Part shown: positions 51,592 through 63,200 of the stretch, in pieces
Position numbering within the stretch: position 1 is the first letter of the stretch
Layout of the letters: each line of letters starts with the position of its first letter
DNA from: Charina bottae
Taxonomy: Eukaryota; Chordata; Lepidosauria; Squamata; Charinaidae
Length of the DNA stretch: 64,000 nt
NCBI GenBank assembly: GCA_023362775.1
Contig: JALMGJ010000003.1
Coordinates: 54,165,416-54,229,415, forward strand
Direction of reading: 5' to 3'
Position numbers and translations under genes: made by a program
Notes under the pieces: generated by a model
What the model saw: only the letters and a program-made list of their open reading frames with translations
Told to the model about the DNA's origin: nothing
Databases searched by the model: none

Positions 51592-53852
51592 GTAAGGTCG
51601 GAGCTGCGCTAGAAATTGATGATCACCATGGCTGCAGTGCAATTTATCTCTCAACAGGATTATGCTGTTAATTCTGGAAATGTTATCTAAATACTCTTAA
51701 AATCGATTCACTTTCAGTTTAGGATTACCGGCTGAATTTAATGGATGAAGGATTTCTCTTTTTTTCTATTTCTGTACCTGTATTCCGGGAGACGGAGTGG
51801 ATTTGCATCAGTTGACTTGCTTCTTATGGTACAGGAGATCTGCCAGAGTATAGGGATATGATGATATCTAATATCTCGGTTGCTATTGTGAATTATGAAT
51901 TCCTGTTATTTTGTTGCATGCATGAGTAAAGGATATATCACAGAAATATGCTTCTACAAGGCAGGCAGGTCTGCCATTCATGCTAATTCACATGATTTAG
52001 TTATCTTTATAAGCATTAACTCCTCTACCCATCTTCAGGCATAACTATATTTTCTTTTCTTGGATCTTCAGTATGGAATGAGTAGCAGAATAAGCAACAT
52101 GAGTACATTTACAGTAAAAGAAATTCAAATGAGTTTTTAGGGCTTCCAAATAGATGTTTATAATTTATGTTTATGTTTATAATTATGTAACTTCCTTGGG
52201 AATTATAGGCAAAAAATGGAGAGCTAGGGAAATCAGTATTCCTCTACATTTTTTGAAAGTGTATATTGGTGAAATTCAGTTTATCATAATTTGGTTACTT
52301 CTTGGTGATAAACAATATAACCATTACTCATATTATCTCCTTTTTTCTAAATCAGAGAACTATGGCTATTGGGTTTAGAATAAGCTATTATATTAAACCA
52401 TGACTTGAAGCTAATTTAACATAATAGTTTGTTCCAAAACTGGTGAGAAAGTAAACCATGAAGAAGGAAAGTGTGGTTTAATGGCAGTTTTGATCATGTT
52501 CTGACAAGAGTTGTGAAGGGGCATTACATATGGACAAAATATTTTTATATCTAAGTTTATTAAGCAAAAATACAATTAACCACACTAAAATTGCATGTAT
52601 CATTAGTTTTTGAACATTCATGTATTGAGTAACTACTGATCAGTTTAATTTCCAACCGAGAATTCAACTACAGTATATTATACCTTTGGCCACATTGGCA
52701 GGATACAACCACTATTGTTCTAATGATTATAATAGTATCAAAAAAAGCTAAAAAGAGAGCGGGAACAAGCTTGCAAACAGCATTGTAGTACAGTCATAAT
52801 TTATCCTAGATTTGTTTCCTTGAAAAATTGCAGGGTGCCATCGTCTAGCTGATTATCTAGCTGGAGTAAAAGCCAACTTTGAAGGAGCTGCAAAAGTTCT
52901 AAAGAAGAATTGTGAAAATAATCTGCACAGTGAGAGCTGCTACAAACTTGGAACTTACTATTTGGCTGGAAAAGGTGATAATGTATTTCCTTTTCTGTTT
53001 CTGAGATTATCTCTAAAGTAAAAGACAATTCAAATAAATCTGTTGAGAAAATATGTGTGGATCGGTTGAAGATCAGTGATATGATCATAAGAAAGAACTG
53101 TAAACCAAAAATTCTCTGATTGAAATTTCACAAAAGCCACGGTCACTGAATTTTTATTTTTGGTTCCAGCCTGCACTTACAAGTATGTCATGAGGATTAT
53201 AGTACTAATATATGTGAAGGACTGTGATTAAAAAAAAAAGATGAATTCATTTATCACTCTAAACCATAAAATTATTTGTTTATCTTGGGCTTATGTCTAC
53301 TCATCCAATTGTATTTTGTAAACCATGGTTGATGGCTTACTGGGTTGTATGAACCAACCAATTATAGTTTTATTCAATAACTTGTGCTTTTTCCTTGCAG
53401 GGGGGCTTCCAAGAGATGTGAAAACTGCTTACAACTGTTTTTTAAAATCTTGTGAAAAAGGTGGGAAGAAATCCATCAACGCTTGTCACAGTGCTGGATT
53501 ACTGGTACAGGATGGACAAGGAAATGATGATGAGAAGCCCAATGTCCCTCTAGCCAGGGACTATTATAGTAAAGCTTGTGACAGTAATTTTGCCCCCAGC
53601 TGTTTCAACATAAGTACTATTTACCTTCAAGGAGCCCCTGGGATACCAAAGGATATGAGTCAAGCACTGCAGTATTCTCTGAAAGCATGTGACTTGGGAC
53701 ACATGTGGGCATGTGCCAATGCTAGCCGAATGTACAAACTGGGGGATGGAGTTGAGAAGAATGATGCCAAGGCAGAAACCTTAAAGAATAGAGCAGAAGC
53801 CTTATACAAAGAACAGAACACAGCTGTAAATACTTTAACGTTTGGACAGTAA
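51486..53852 (+). CDS. COA7: COA7, complete (3 coding exons, 232 codons)
   Basis: Cytochrome c oxidase assembly factor 7, a Sel1-like-repeat protein of the mitochondrial intermembrane space reported to bind haem and support complex IV assembly. Seen: exons 51486-51591, 52834-52974 and 53401-53852 join in phase (106+141+452 nt), 232 codons against 231 in human. The start [14 protein letters not shown] aligns with the human start. Cys-containing Sel1 repeats recur: [56 protein letters not shown]. There is no N-terminal cleavable presequence, as expected for a Cys-rich MIA40-type import substrate. It lies divergently from ZYG11B, about 4.3 kb between start codons. Confidence 0.95.
52834..52974 (+). 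CDS. COA7: COA7 coding exon 2
   Basis: 141 bp after a TTGCAG acceptor. Encodes [20 protein letters not shown] through [12 protein letters not shown]. The donor GTGATA is weak at +4 to +6 but the phase is right. Confidence 0.93.
53401..53852 (+). CDS. COA7: COA7 coding exon 3 (with stop)
   Basis: Starts after a strong polypyrimidine tract and CTTGCAG at 53394-53400. Encodes the remaining Sel1 repeats and ends NTLTFGQ then TAA (53850-53852). Confidence 0.95.
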
Positions 53853-53996
53853 GCCCATACAAGTAATCTACAGTTTTTTCTGAAGAAGTGTATTTTGTTA
53901 AATAGGGCAGATATTTAATCTCTAAATCTATTATCTTGAATGCTCAAAATATGTAAGTTCTTAAAATGTAACTTTGTGTAATTTATTCCATAATGC

Positions 53997-54002
53997 AATA
54001 AA
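53997..54002 (+). terminator. COA7 polyadenylation signal AATAAA
   Basis: AATAAA 145 bp after the COA7 stop, followed by T-rich sequence. It implies a short 3' UTR of about 165 nt. Confidence 0.75.
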
Positions 54003-54500
54003 AATATCTGAATTTTATGTTACTTTTTATTCTTTCCAACCCAGTGGAATGTTGGAAATAAATTTGTAAAGGTCTAGGGTCTCTGCCTATTATCTTCTAA
54101 AATAGAACAGAACCAAAGATTTCCAAAAGCCATGCTCGGCACACTTTCCCTACTTTGGTTGTTGTAAAGGACAGCATGTGGGAAGGATATATTTAAATTA
54201 AAATATGGAGAACTATTTCTTGAACATGCATTTTGAAATTACACATAGAGAACTAACTGTTCAAGCCTTAGTTGTGATGCAGAAATGCATGCAAGACAAT
54301 AGAATCTATTCCTTTCAAATAGCAAATGCTACTGTGTTCTGTAGTGTTCTGTAGTGTTCTGTAATGCTCTGTAGCAAAGCCCTTTATTCAATTTCAGACA
54401 GCACTGAAGCACTCTTTAGAATACATCTTGGAAGCTGACAAGTCATGGCTAGTCCTTGGTTTCACTGTGTGTGCTTGAACACACAAATCTGAAAAGCAGC
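54003..54500. other. Downstream of COA7, nothing recognised
   Basis: Contains a short GTGTTCTGTA tandem repeat near 54333-54375 and no gene. Confidence 0.4.
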
Positions 54501-54505
54501 ACGGA

Positions 54506-54905
54506 AACAGTAATCTTACCCGCATCTGGATCAATGGGTAGGGGACGGAAGAAATTAAAGCCCTCTTTAAGTCCTCCTAGTGATCCTTGTAGGAGAAAAT
54601 GTTTGTGTGAGAAGTATGGGTGTCCAAGCTTGACTTGTGCAACACGCTCTACACAGAGCTGCCCTTGAAGACCACCCAGAAGCTTTAATTGGTCCAGAAC
54701 GCAGTGGCATAGGTAATGATGGGCATGACTCAGTATGCCCACCCTTAGCTATGTGAGCTGCACTGGTTGCCGGTTTGCTTCTGGGTGTGATTCAAGGTGC
54801 TGGCCGTTACCTATAAAGCCCTACATGGCAGAGTGCTGGGTTATCTCCCATAGCATCTGCCCAGCCAATCCAATCCAGCAGGGTTGGCATGCTCTGGATT
54901 CTTTT
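54506..54905 (+). mobile_element. L2/CR1-group LINE ORF2 C-terminal fragment
   Basis: Degenerate frame containing LPLKTTQKL then LVQNA, LHWLPV and FKVLAVTYKALHG, the hallmark C-terminal blocks of L2/CR1-group reverse transcriptase ORFs. Many stops. Confidence 0.65.
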
Positions 54906-54932
54906 GATTAAACAATGCCATCTATTGGGATG

Positions 54933-55055
54933 GTGGAAGGGAAGGGAAGGGAAGGGAAGGGAAGGGAAGGGAAGGGAAGGGAAGGGAAGGGGAGGGAGGG
55001 AGGGAGGAAGGAAGGAAGGAAGGAAGGAAGGAAGGAAGGAAGGAAGGAAGGAAGG
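54933..55055. repeat. (GGGAA)n-(GGAA)n compound microsatellite
   Basis: About eleven GGGAA units, a short GGGA block, then about twelve GGAA units. Purine-only on the plus strand for over 100 bp. Confidence 0.95.
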
Positions 55056-55324
55056 TTGGTTTATAAAAAAAAATAGAATCCTATGCACACTTGCATAAGC
55101 TTAGCATTACACTGAAAAACTTCTACCTGTCAGTAGATTAGATTAGAGCCTTAAAAATATTGTATTAGTTTTTAATCAATTTTTCAGGCAAATGTCCCAA
55201 ATATTCACATTAATTTAAAAGAGAGGACTTGTGTATAAGCACAAGACATTGAGGAGATGGGGACTGGAAATATTTGGTAGAGGAGCACAATCAGCTTTAT
55301 AAGCTAGAAGAAAATGGGGTGTTA

Positions 55325-55392
55325 TAATCAGACATCATGGAGAAAATCTATGTGGTTGCTAGGAGTCAAAAACGACTTGATGGCACATAATC
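55325..55392 (+). mobile_element. SINE 3' end (old)
   Basis: GGTTGCTAGGAGTCAAAAACG then ACTTGATGGCACATAATC, the 3' terminus shared by many amniote SINEs of the SINE3/AmnSINE type. Confidence 0.55.
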
Positions 55393-55807
55393 AGTAATCA
55401 GACAATTATATTTGGCTGGAACTTCACTGACCTTTTCTTGCTGTTGGTCACCCTTGGAGAATGGTTCTGCAACTGGTACAAAAATTAAGGTACCAAGTTT
55501 ATTACAGTAATTTCAGCATCAGAAGCATTGATAGGAATATGTTTTGGGTTACAGTGAATTATCCTGTAATACATATTTTTTACAAGAAAATAAGTGTTTA
55601 TTTTTCTCCATATACTGTAAGTATATTGTCTCCAGCAAAGGAGATTGTTACCTTGTGGTGCTGGAGCTTGAGCACCTCAATGACATCATGAGCTAAACCG
55701 TGAAGGGACACCCAAGACGGGAAGGTCATGGCAGAGAGGTCAGACTAAATATGATCCCTGGGGAAGGTAATAGCAACCCACCCCAGTATTCTTGCCGTGA
55801 AAACTAA

Positions 55808-57669
55808 ATGGATCAGTACAACCAGAGATATGTCGGTATACCATCGGAATATGGGACTCCCAGGTTGGAAGATGGTCAAAATGGTACTGGGGAGGAACAG
55901 AGGATAAGTTCAACTAGCCCCAGATGTGATGACGCGGCTAGCTCAAAGCAGAAAGGACGACTAGCGGCCGACGATGCTGGTAGTGAACGACGAATCCAAT
56001 GTTCTAAAGATCAACACACCATAGGAACCTGGAATGTAAGATCTATGAGCCAGGGCAAATTGGATGTGGTTATTGGTGAGATGTCAAGATTAAATATAGA
56101 CATTTTGGGTGTCAGTGAACTGAAATGGACTGGAATGGGCCACTTCACATCAGATGACCACCAGATCTACTACTGTGGACAAGAGGACCACAGAAGAAAT
56201 GGAGTAGCCTTCATAATTAATAATAAAGTGGCTAAAGCAGTGCTTGGATACAATCCAAAAAATGATAGAACGATCTCATTTTGAATTCAGGGTAAGCCAT
56301 TTAACATCACAGTGATCCAAATATACGCCCCAACCACAGATGCTGAAGAAGCAGAAGTAGATCAGTTCTATGAGGAACTGCAGCACCTACTGGATAATAC
56401 GCCAAAAAGATACATTCACTGATGCAAAATATATTACAGATACGAATACCATTTAAACCAGAATTTTTTTTACTTGGAATTTGGGAGGTACAAATAGAAA
56501 AACATTTCTTTAGAATAATGCAGTATATGATCACAGCAGCAAGACTCTTATATGCACAAAACTGGAAAAATCAAAGGGTTCCAACAATACAGGATTGGAT
56601 GTTGAAACTATTAGAGATGGCAGAAAATAATAAATTGACTTGCTTATTAAAAGATAATTCAAATTGTTACTTTCTTAAAGAGTGGAAACCATTGATGGAC
56701 TATTTGCAAAAAGCAGGAGGAGTAAAGCTGACATGGGGATTTGATGATTAGATTATATATAAATAGTATATAGTATAATAGACAAGAAAAGTATATGAAT
56801 GTCATATGAATAACCAGCATGTAAAAACAAACTATCTATTTTATTCTTATGACCATAGTTGGATCAGAGGTCATCCAATTTCTTTGTCTGTGTTTTTCTT
56901 TCTTTTTTTTTCCTTTACTGCACTTTTCTTTTCTTTTTCTCTTAATTTGTAGTTCTATTTTCATTTCATTCTTGACTTTTAGCTTTGTATATTTAAAATC
57001 CAATAAAATTAAAAAAAAAAAAAAGATAATACGCCAAAAAGAGATGTTATTACAGGAGACTGGAATGCTAAGGTGGGTAGTCAAACGACACCTGGAATTA
57101 CAGGCAAGCATGGTCTGGGACAACAAAATGAAGCGGGACATAGGCTGATAGAATTTTGCCAAGACAACTCACTGTGCATAACAAACACTCTCTTCCAACA
57201 ACCTAAAAGACGACTTTATACATGGACTTCACTAGATGGTCGACACCGAAATCAGATTGACTACATCCTTTGCAGCCAAAGGTGGTGGACATCTATACAG
57301 TCGGTAAAAACAAGACCTGGAGCTGACTGTAGTTCAGATCACGAACTTATTGCAAAATTTAGAATCAGACTAAAGAGAATAGGGAAGACCCACAGATCAG
57401 TTAGATATGAGTTCACTAATATTCCTAAGGAATATGCAGTGGAGGTGAAGAATAGATTTAAGGGACTAGATTTAGTAGATAGGGTCCAGGAAGAACTATG
57501 GACAGAAGTTCGCAACATTGTTCAGGAGGCGGCAACAAAAAACGTCCCAAAGAAAAAGAAAACCAAGAAGGCAAGATGGCTGTCTGCTAAGACACTGGAA
57601 GTAGCCCAAGAAAGAAGGAAAGCAAAGGGCAACAGTGATAGGGGGAGATATGTCCAATTAAATGCATAA
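55808..57669 (+). pseudogene. Bov-B apurinic endonuclease domain (broken)
   Basis: RTE APE-type endonuclease. TWNVRSMSQGKLD (about 56030) is the N-terminal Asn motif. ILGVSELKWTG gives the catalytic Glu. After the L1 insertion, GDWNAKVG (about 57057), NQIDYILC and SDHELI complete the domain. A stop (TGA at 56282-56284) and the 614-bp L1 break the frame; TAA at 57667-57669 ends it. Confidence 0.88.
56411..57024 (+). mobile_element. L1 LINE, 5'-truncated, inside Bov-B
   Basis: 614-bp insertion flanked by an exact 18-bp duplication GATAATACGCCAAAAAGA (56393-56410, 57025-57042). It carries the ORF2 C-terminus (TAARLLYAQNWKNQ, PTIQDWMLKL, stop at 56749-56751), a pyrimidine-rich 3' UTR, AATAAA at 57002-57007 and a poly-A. 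Classic target-primed insertion. Confidence 0.95.
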
Positions 57670-57962
57670 TTCCAGAGGTTAGCCAGAAGAGATAAGGAAT
57701 TATTTTTAAACAAGCAATGTGCGGAAGTGGAAGAAGACAATAGGAAAGATAAGAGACCTCTTTCATAAAATTAGAAACATTGGAGGTAAATTCCAGGCAA
57801 AAATGGGTATGATCAAAAACAAAGATGGCAAGGACCTAACAGAAGCAGAAGAGATCAAGAAAAGGTGGCAAGTATATACGGAAGATCTGTATAGGAAGGA
57901 TAATAATATCGGGGATAGCTTTGACAGTGTGGTCAGTGAGTTAGAGCCAGATATCCTGAAGA

Positions 57963-59006
57963 GTGAGGTTGAATCATAACAAATTTTGGCAAGTTCTTGG
58001 TGGTATGGGGATACCAAATCATCTTGTCTGCCTCCTGAGGAATCTGTATAACAACCAAGTAGCAACGGTAAGAACAGACCACGGAACAACAGACTGGTTT
58101 AAGATTGGGAAAGGAGTACGGCAGGGTTGTATACTCTCACCCTATCTATTCAACCTGTACGCAGAACACATCATGCGACGTGCTGGGCTTGATGAATCCA
58201 AGGCTGGAGTTAAAACAGCTGGAAGAAACATTAACAATCTCAGATATGCAGATGATACCACTTTGAGGGCTGAAAGTGAGGAGGACCTTATGACGAAGGT
58301 GAAAGAAGAAAGTGCAAAAGCTGGGTTGCAGTTAAACCTCAAAAAAACCAAGATTATGGCAACCAGCTTGATTGATCACTGGCAAATAGATGGAGAAAAA
58401 GTGGAGGCAGTTACAGACTTTGTATTTCTAGGTGCAAAGATTACTGCAGACGCTGACTGCAGCCAGGAAATCAGAAGACGTCTACTTCTTGGGAGGAGAG
58501 CAATGGCAAATCTTGATAAAATAGTTAAGAGCAGAGACATCACACTGACAACAAAGGTCCGCATAGTTAAAGCGATGGTATTCCCCATAGTAACCTATGG
58601 CTGTGAGAGCTGGACCATAAGGAAGGCTGAGCGAAGGAAGATAGATGCTTTTGAACTGTGGTGTTGGAGGAAAATTCTGAGAGTGCCTTGGACTGCAAGA
58701 AGATCAAACCAGTCCATACTCCAGGAAATAAAGCCAGACTGCTCACTTGAGGGAATGATATTAAAGGCAAAACTGAAGTACTTTGGCCACATAATGAGAA
58801 GACAGGATACCCTGGAGAAGAAGCTGATGCTAGAGAAAGTGGAAGGCAAAAGGAAGAGGGGCCGACCAAGGGCAAGATGGATGGATGATATTCTGGAGGT
58901 GACGGACTCAACCGTGGGGGAGCTGAGGATGGTGACGGCCAACAGGAAGCTCTGGCGTGGGCTGGTCCATGAAGTCATGAAGAGTCGGAAGCAACTGAAT
59001 GAATAA
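57963..59006 (+). pseudogene. Bov-B reverse transcriptase C-terminal two-thirds
   Basis: 347 codons open to the natural stop. FWQVLGGMGIP, the GVRQGCILSPYLFNLYAE block and the catalytic YADDT are present, followed by the thumb and C-terminal AFELWCWRKILRVPW and RGRPRARWMDD. The N-terminal RT blocks with the motif A Asp are missing, so the protein cannot be a working polymerase even though this frame is long and clean. Confidence 0.9.
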
Positions 59007-59020
59007 ACAACAAAAAGTAT

Positions 59021-60994
59021 ATTGTGAGAAGCATATACAGTAGATAATAGTACTGTATGTCTCTTATATAGGATGTGCAAAATTCATTAACTCAGAAACC
59101 AACCACTCAAGAGAAATCTGACATGTTGGGTTTCCTTTTGGACCATGCCATGCTGACCCTCCTCCAAATTAAGTCATCCTGGGGACAAAGGACACTTTGG
59201 CATATTCCAGAAGTAAATACTTCAAACCGAAAGTGGTTCAAAGTGTTCCAGATGTAATATTGCAGGTGAAACAGACCGGTTTCAGAAACCCGCAGAACAC
59301 CTTAAAATGCTTTCAGTTCAGAGGAATGTTTCTTAAATATAGCTGAAGAAATTAAGACAGATGATGAGATTTGCAATTAATGTAAGGGTGACTGTTTTTA
59401 AGAGCAGTCTTACTAAAGAAAATATGGCTTCATATAGAAACTGCCAAGGTAGAGATGCTAATAAGAATTCTTTTAAAATTCAGGGCCAGATCATATAATA
59501 GGGAGCCACACTCAAGTATGCACTAATATGAAGAAATGGATCCTGGGTTTTCCTGCCACGAAAATAGGAGTGGAGGCAATATGTTTCTCCATATTCTCTC
59601 TCTGACATGAGTTTGGAATACTTACTGAATAAACTGGGAGGTTGGCTTGTATATAAAACCCTTCAGAAAATAATCTGATATATTTCTCAGTTATCTTCTT
59701 ATTTTTGACAGTTAGTTGAAATAGTTAAATTAGTGATCCATGTATAGCAAAGTCCTGATATCCTGTCTGCTCTGAAGTAATCCCCCCCAACTTCAGTGGC
59801 ACCTGTATAGAATTGCAGATTAAATCAAGATGTGTTTGTTAATGTATTTTTATTTTGTTCAGAATAGCACTGAGCAGGATGGTTGAATCTGATACCCTAA
59901 ACGGCTCCTTTCAGTTCTATGTTTCTGTGAACAGTCTTCGACTAGTCTGCTTCTGTATTTTTTTCTGTCACTAGGAGGCACCCAAGGTTTAAAATCTGCA
60001 TTACAACATGTACTTTATAGCAGGTCCTCAGGAGGCTGATTTCAAATGTGAGAAAGAACAAGCCAATCTGCAACATGATTGTTACTGCAATTTATAATCA
60101 TTAGACTTGGAACTAAGGAACTAATTTTAAGCACAGTTTCATATCCCAAGTTTTTAACCATGTGGTTACTCTTGGTGGGGGGGGAACGAAGGCATTGTAC
60201 TGTAATTGATGGACTGTTCCATAAATCTATTAGCTTTCTGTATTCACAAACCGTACCACCTGTATAAACTATTCCTTTTGCTGCCTTCTTAAATGCTTTG
60301 TTTCTTTTATTAATATACAGTGTCCTCTCTCATTTAAGTTTAATGTATTTTGTTAACATCATTAGGAAAAAGCTAAAACTATTAGCAGTATGACCTGTAA
60401 CTTGCATCTCTTGATAACTGAAGAGGGAAGGTAAGAAGAAGAGACACGTGTCATAGGAGCAAATTAAATAAGTCCCTTGAAAAGCGAATTAGAGAGGATC
60501 AATGAAAAAGCTCTGCAGGAGGAAATATGTAGCTCATTTATTCAAGGAAATGGAAATGATAAAAAAAAACATCAGTAATATAACAGCTATCAGTGGAATC
60601 TGGATTTAAAAAGAGGGTAGAAGAGACTGAACAGGCAAAGCAAGGCCTAAAAATATAGAAACAGGTGGAGATGCTACAGTTATGTGGAAGGGGCACTTCC
60701 CCTTATAACTACCTACTACCATTTCATTTGTCTTTGAAATATTGAAATAAATATTGAAAATATTGAAATAAACTGAATGTTACAATCTCACTGCAGACAT
60801 TTATGAAATATGCCATTATGCAAACTCAAATATCCTATTAATATTTTTAATTGATGTATAAATATAAAGGAAAATAAAGAATGTTATTAAATAAATTCTA
60901 TTTCAATATTCATTTCCCCCCCCCCTTTTAAAGAAACAATCATAAGTGTATCCGATGTTAAAAAATGTTTAACAATCTTGAAAATTTTAAGGAA
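59021..60994. other. Intergenic, nothing recognised
   Basis: No exon, RNA gene or clear repeat recognised. Confidence 0.4.
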
Positions 60995-60999
60995 CATGG

Positions 61000-61618
61000 T
61001 GTCATGTGGGGCTCGGGCTCGGAGTCCATGGGGGGGTTTGGGCTCGGAGTCAGAGTCAGACGACGAGGACGGGCGGCCAGCCTCTGACGTGGAGTTGGAG
61101 GGCGAGCAGACAGCTCTAGATAAACAGCCGCCTGAGCAGTCAGAGGAGGCGGGGCTGGTCAGCGAGCAGCAGGCACAGGCGCCGCTGATTAGTGAGGACG
61201 AAGACTCCGACCTGCCGCCCCCTCCCAGTGCTCGAGAAAGGAGAGCGGAAAGGAGAGAGGAACAGCGGAGGTTGGGGAGGCTACGCACGAGAAAGCCCCG
61301 CCCTCCTAAATAAGCCCCACCCAGGTCTGCCTCGTTGGAGACAACCGTCTGCTTACTGGACTCCATGTGCCTTGACTCCTGATCGGAAACCTTGTGACCT
61401 GACTCTTGGACTCACTGACTAATCTTGTTTTGAACGTGAAACTCCCTTAAGGCAAGCTCGTGGGACTTTAGGGGCTTGTTTCTTTAGAGTGTGTGTGTTT
61501 GCGCTCACACTTCCTTGCCGCCTGTTCGTTACCTCACAAGTTTACCTCATAAGTTTCTCAGTAAAGTTTTACAACTGCCTCCCTGGTGTATTGCGTGTGA
61601 TTGGGCTGGGACAGGACA
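61000..61618 (+). mobile_element. Solo LTR of an LTR retrotransposon
   Basis: Starts TGTCATGTGG, ends GGGACAGGACA (TG...CA), and is flanked by an exact 5-bp duplication CATGG (60995-60999, 61619-61623). GC-rich U3 on the left; TCTCAGTAAAGTTTTAC near 61555 resembles a polyadenylation signal before a short R-U5. No internal region: formed by LTR-LTR recombination. Family (gypsy or ERV) not determined. Confidence 0.85.
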
Positions 61619-61639
61619 CATGGCTGGGCATTGCCCAGG

Positions 61640-63200
61640 TTGAGCAATACTAATCTAGTCCAACCCCTCATTCCATGCAGGATCCAGTACAGCATCTCTG
61701 TCAAATGACCATAAAAGCCTTTATTTGAAGAGCTCTAATGAAGGCAAACTCACCATTTCATGTAGTGGACTGTTTCACTGGCTGATAGCCTGAACCTACT
61801 CTCTTCTAATTTTAACCCATTCGTTCTGGTCCTTCCCTCTGGAGCAATACAAAATAACTTCACTTCCTCTTCTGTGTGACAACCCTTCACATAGCTGAAG
61901 AGTACCATCGTATCTCCCCTCAGTCATCTTTTCTGTAGACTAGACATACTTATATACCTTTAATTGCTCATCACAGGGCTTGGTTTCCAGGCCCCTTACC
62001 AGGTTGCCCTCCTGTGAACTTGCTCCATTTTGTCACTATCATTTCTGAATGATGATTCCCAGAATTGGACATGGTATTCCAAGTGAAATCTGACCAGAGC
62101 AAAGTACAGTAGAACAATTACTTCCCATGATCTGGATTCTAGCTCTTGTTAATCCACCTCAAGTTAGCATTCGCCTTTTTAGCAACTAACCTAAAGACCG
62201 TAACCACCCATGGAATGCTCCAAATAATTGGAGAAAATTTAAAGAAGGTCGATATCTTCCGATATCTTGGCTCCCATCTCCAAAGCGATGGTGGCATCAG
62301 CAGCGATGTGTGAGCAAGGGTGAATGCGGCCTGGCTGCGCTGGCAAGAACTCACCGGTGTGCTTTGTGACAAACAAATGCCAATCCATCTCAAATCTAAG
62401 ATCTATAAGACAATTGTCCGCCCTGTGGCATTGTAAGGCACCGAGTCTTGGGCAGCAACAAAGGGTGTAGATAGCCATCTCCATCTTATGGAACTGCGTA
62501 TGCTCCGTTGGATATCAGGCATCTCCCTACTTGATCACGTCACAAATGATGCCATTTGACAACAACTAGGCATTTCATTAATTACACAGAAAAAGAGAAA
62601 GACGGCTTCGTTGCTATGGACATGTCCTTAGAGCAGCACCCTCCACTGTCGCCAAAATAGCTTACCATCTTAAAATCAATGGCCGACGGCCATGTGGGCA
62701 ACCAAAACAGAGATGGCAGGACACCATCAATAAGGACATGCAAATTGATGGGCTACGCCCTGAGGATGTGGATGATCGGGCAAAGTGGTGTTTCAGGATC
62801 TGAAAAGCAGACCCTGTGAAAATAGTGGGAAAATGCTAGGAAGAAGAAGAAGAAGATGATGAAGATGACACTGCTGGCTCATGTTTAACTTATGGTTGAC
62901 AAGGACACACAAATCCTTTTCACATCAACCACTGCCAAGCCTCATCTCCCCTATGCTATACTAATGCCTTTCATTTTTGCTACCCATATGTAGAACTTTC
63001 TTTTTTAATTTTTTCTCTTTCCTCTATAGTATAAATCACACTTCTCAGCTTTATGTCATCTGCAAATGTGATAAACATCCCCTCAACTCCCTCATCCAAG
63101 TCACGGATAAAACTTCAATATTATACGACTCAGGACACATGCCTGTGGCATTCCACTCAGTATTTCACTCCTGTTGGAGATTCTGGCAAATCCAGCATGC
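61640..63200 (-). mobile_element. CR1 LINE 3' region, antisense, split by an RTE fragment
   Basis: 61640-62166 and 62868-63200 together read as the complement of a CR1 3' region (AACCCATTCGTTCTGGTCC, ATCGTATCTCCCCTCAG, GCTGGCTCATGTTTAACTT, TTATGTCATCTGCAAATG). These phrases are contiguous in CR1 families, so the segment between is an insertion. Confidence 0.75.
62167..62866 (+). mobile_element. RTE-type LINE, ORF2 C-terminal fragment inserted in CR1
   Basis: The plus strand encodes FRYLGSHLQSDGG, WLRWQELTGVLCDK, SKIYKTIVRPVAL, LMELRMLRWISG and DHVTNDAI, the C-terminal blocks of RTE-group ORFs different from Bov-B. Several stops. Ends in GGGAAAATGCTAGGA and (GAA)n. The same 3' end occurs at 9800-9865. 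Confidence 0.75.

Larger units (their letters stand above)
55636..59020 (+). mobile_element. Bov-B (RTE) LINE, internally deleted and split by an L1
   Basis: Sequence from a Bov-B-type 5' UTR (55636-55990) through endonuclease and RT to GAATGAATAAACAACAA. The endonuclease part is 55990-57960, interrupted at 56411-57024 by an L1; the RT part is 57975-59006. The segment for RT fingers and the first catalytic Asp is deleted at about 57975. Bov-B is typical of squamates and spread horizontally to ruminants. Confidence 0.92.

Noticed and set aside
54889..55098. Gly/Lys/Glu-rich open frame
   Set aside because: Direct translation of the GGGAA/GGAA microsatellite.
57963..59006. A host reverse-transcriptase-derived gene
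   Set aside because: The long frame is the C-terminal part of a Bov-B with motif A deleted, contiguous with other Bov-B parts; no sign of domestication.
60978..61313. A host gene encoding an acidic/basic 111-residue protein
   Set aside because: The frame lies almost entirely within a solo LTR with exact CATGG duplications.
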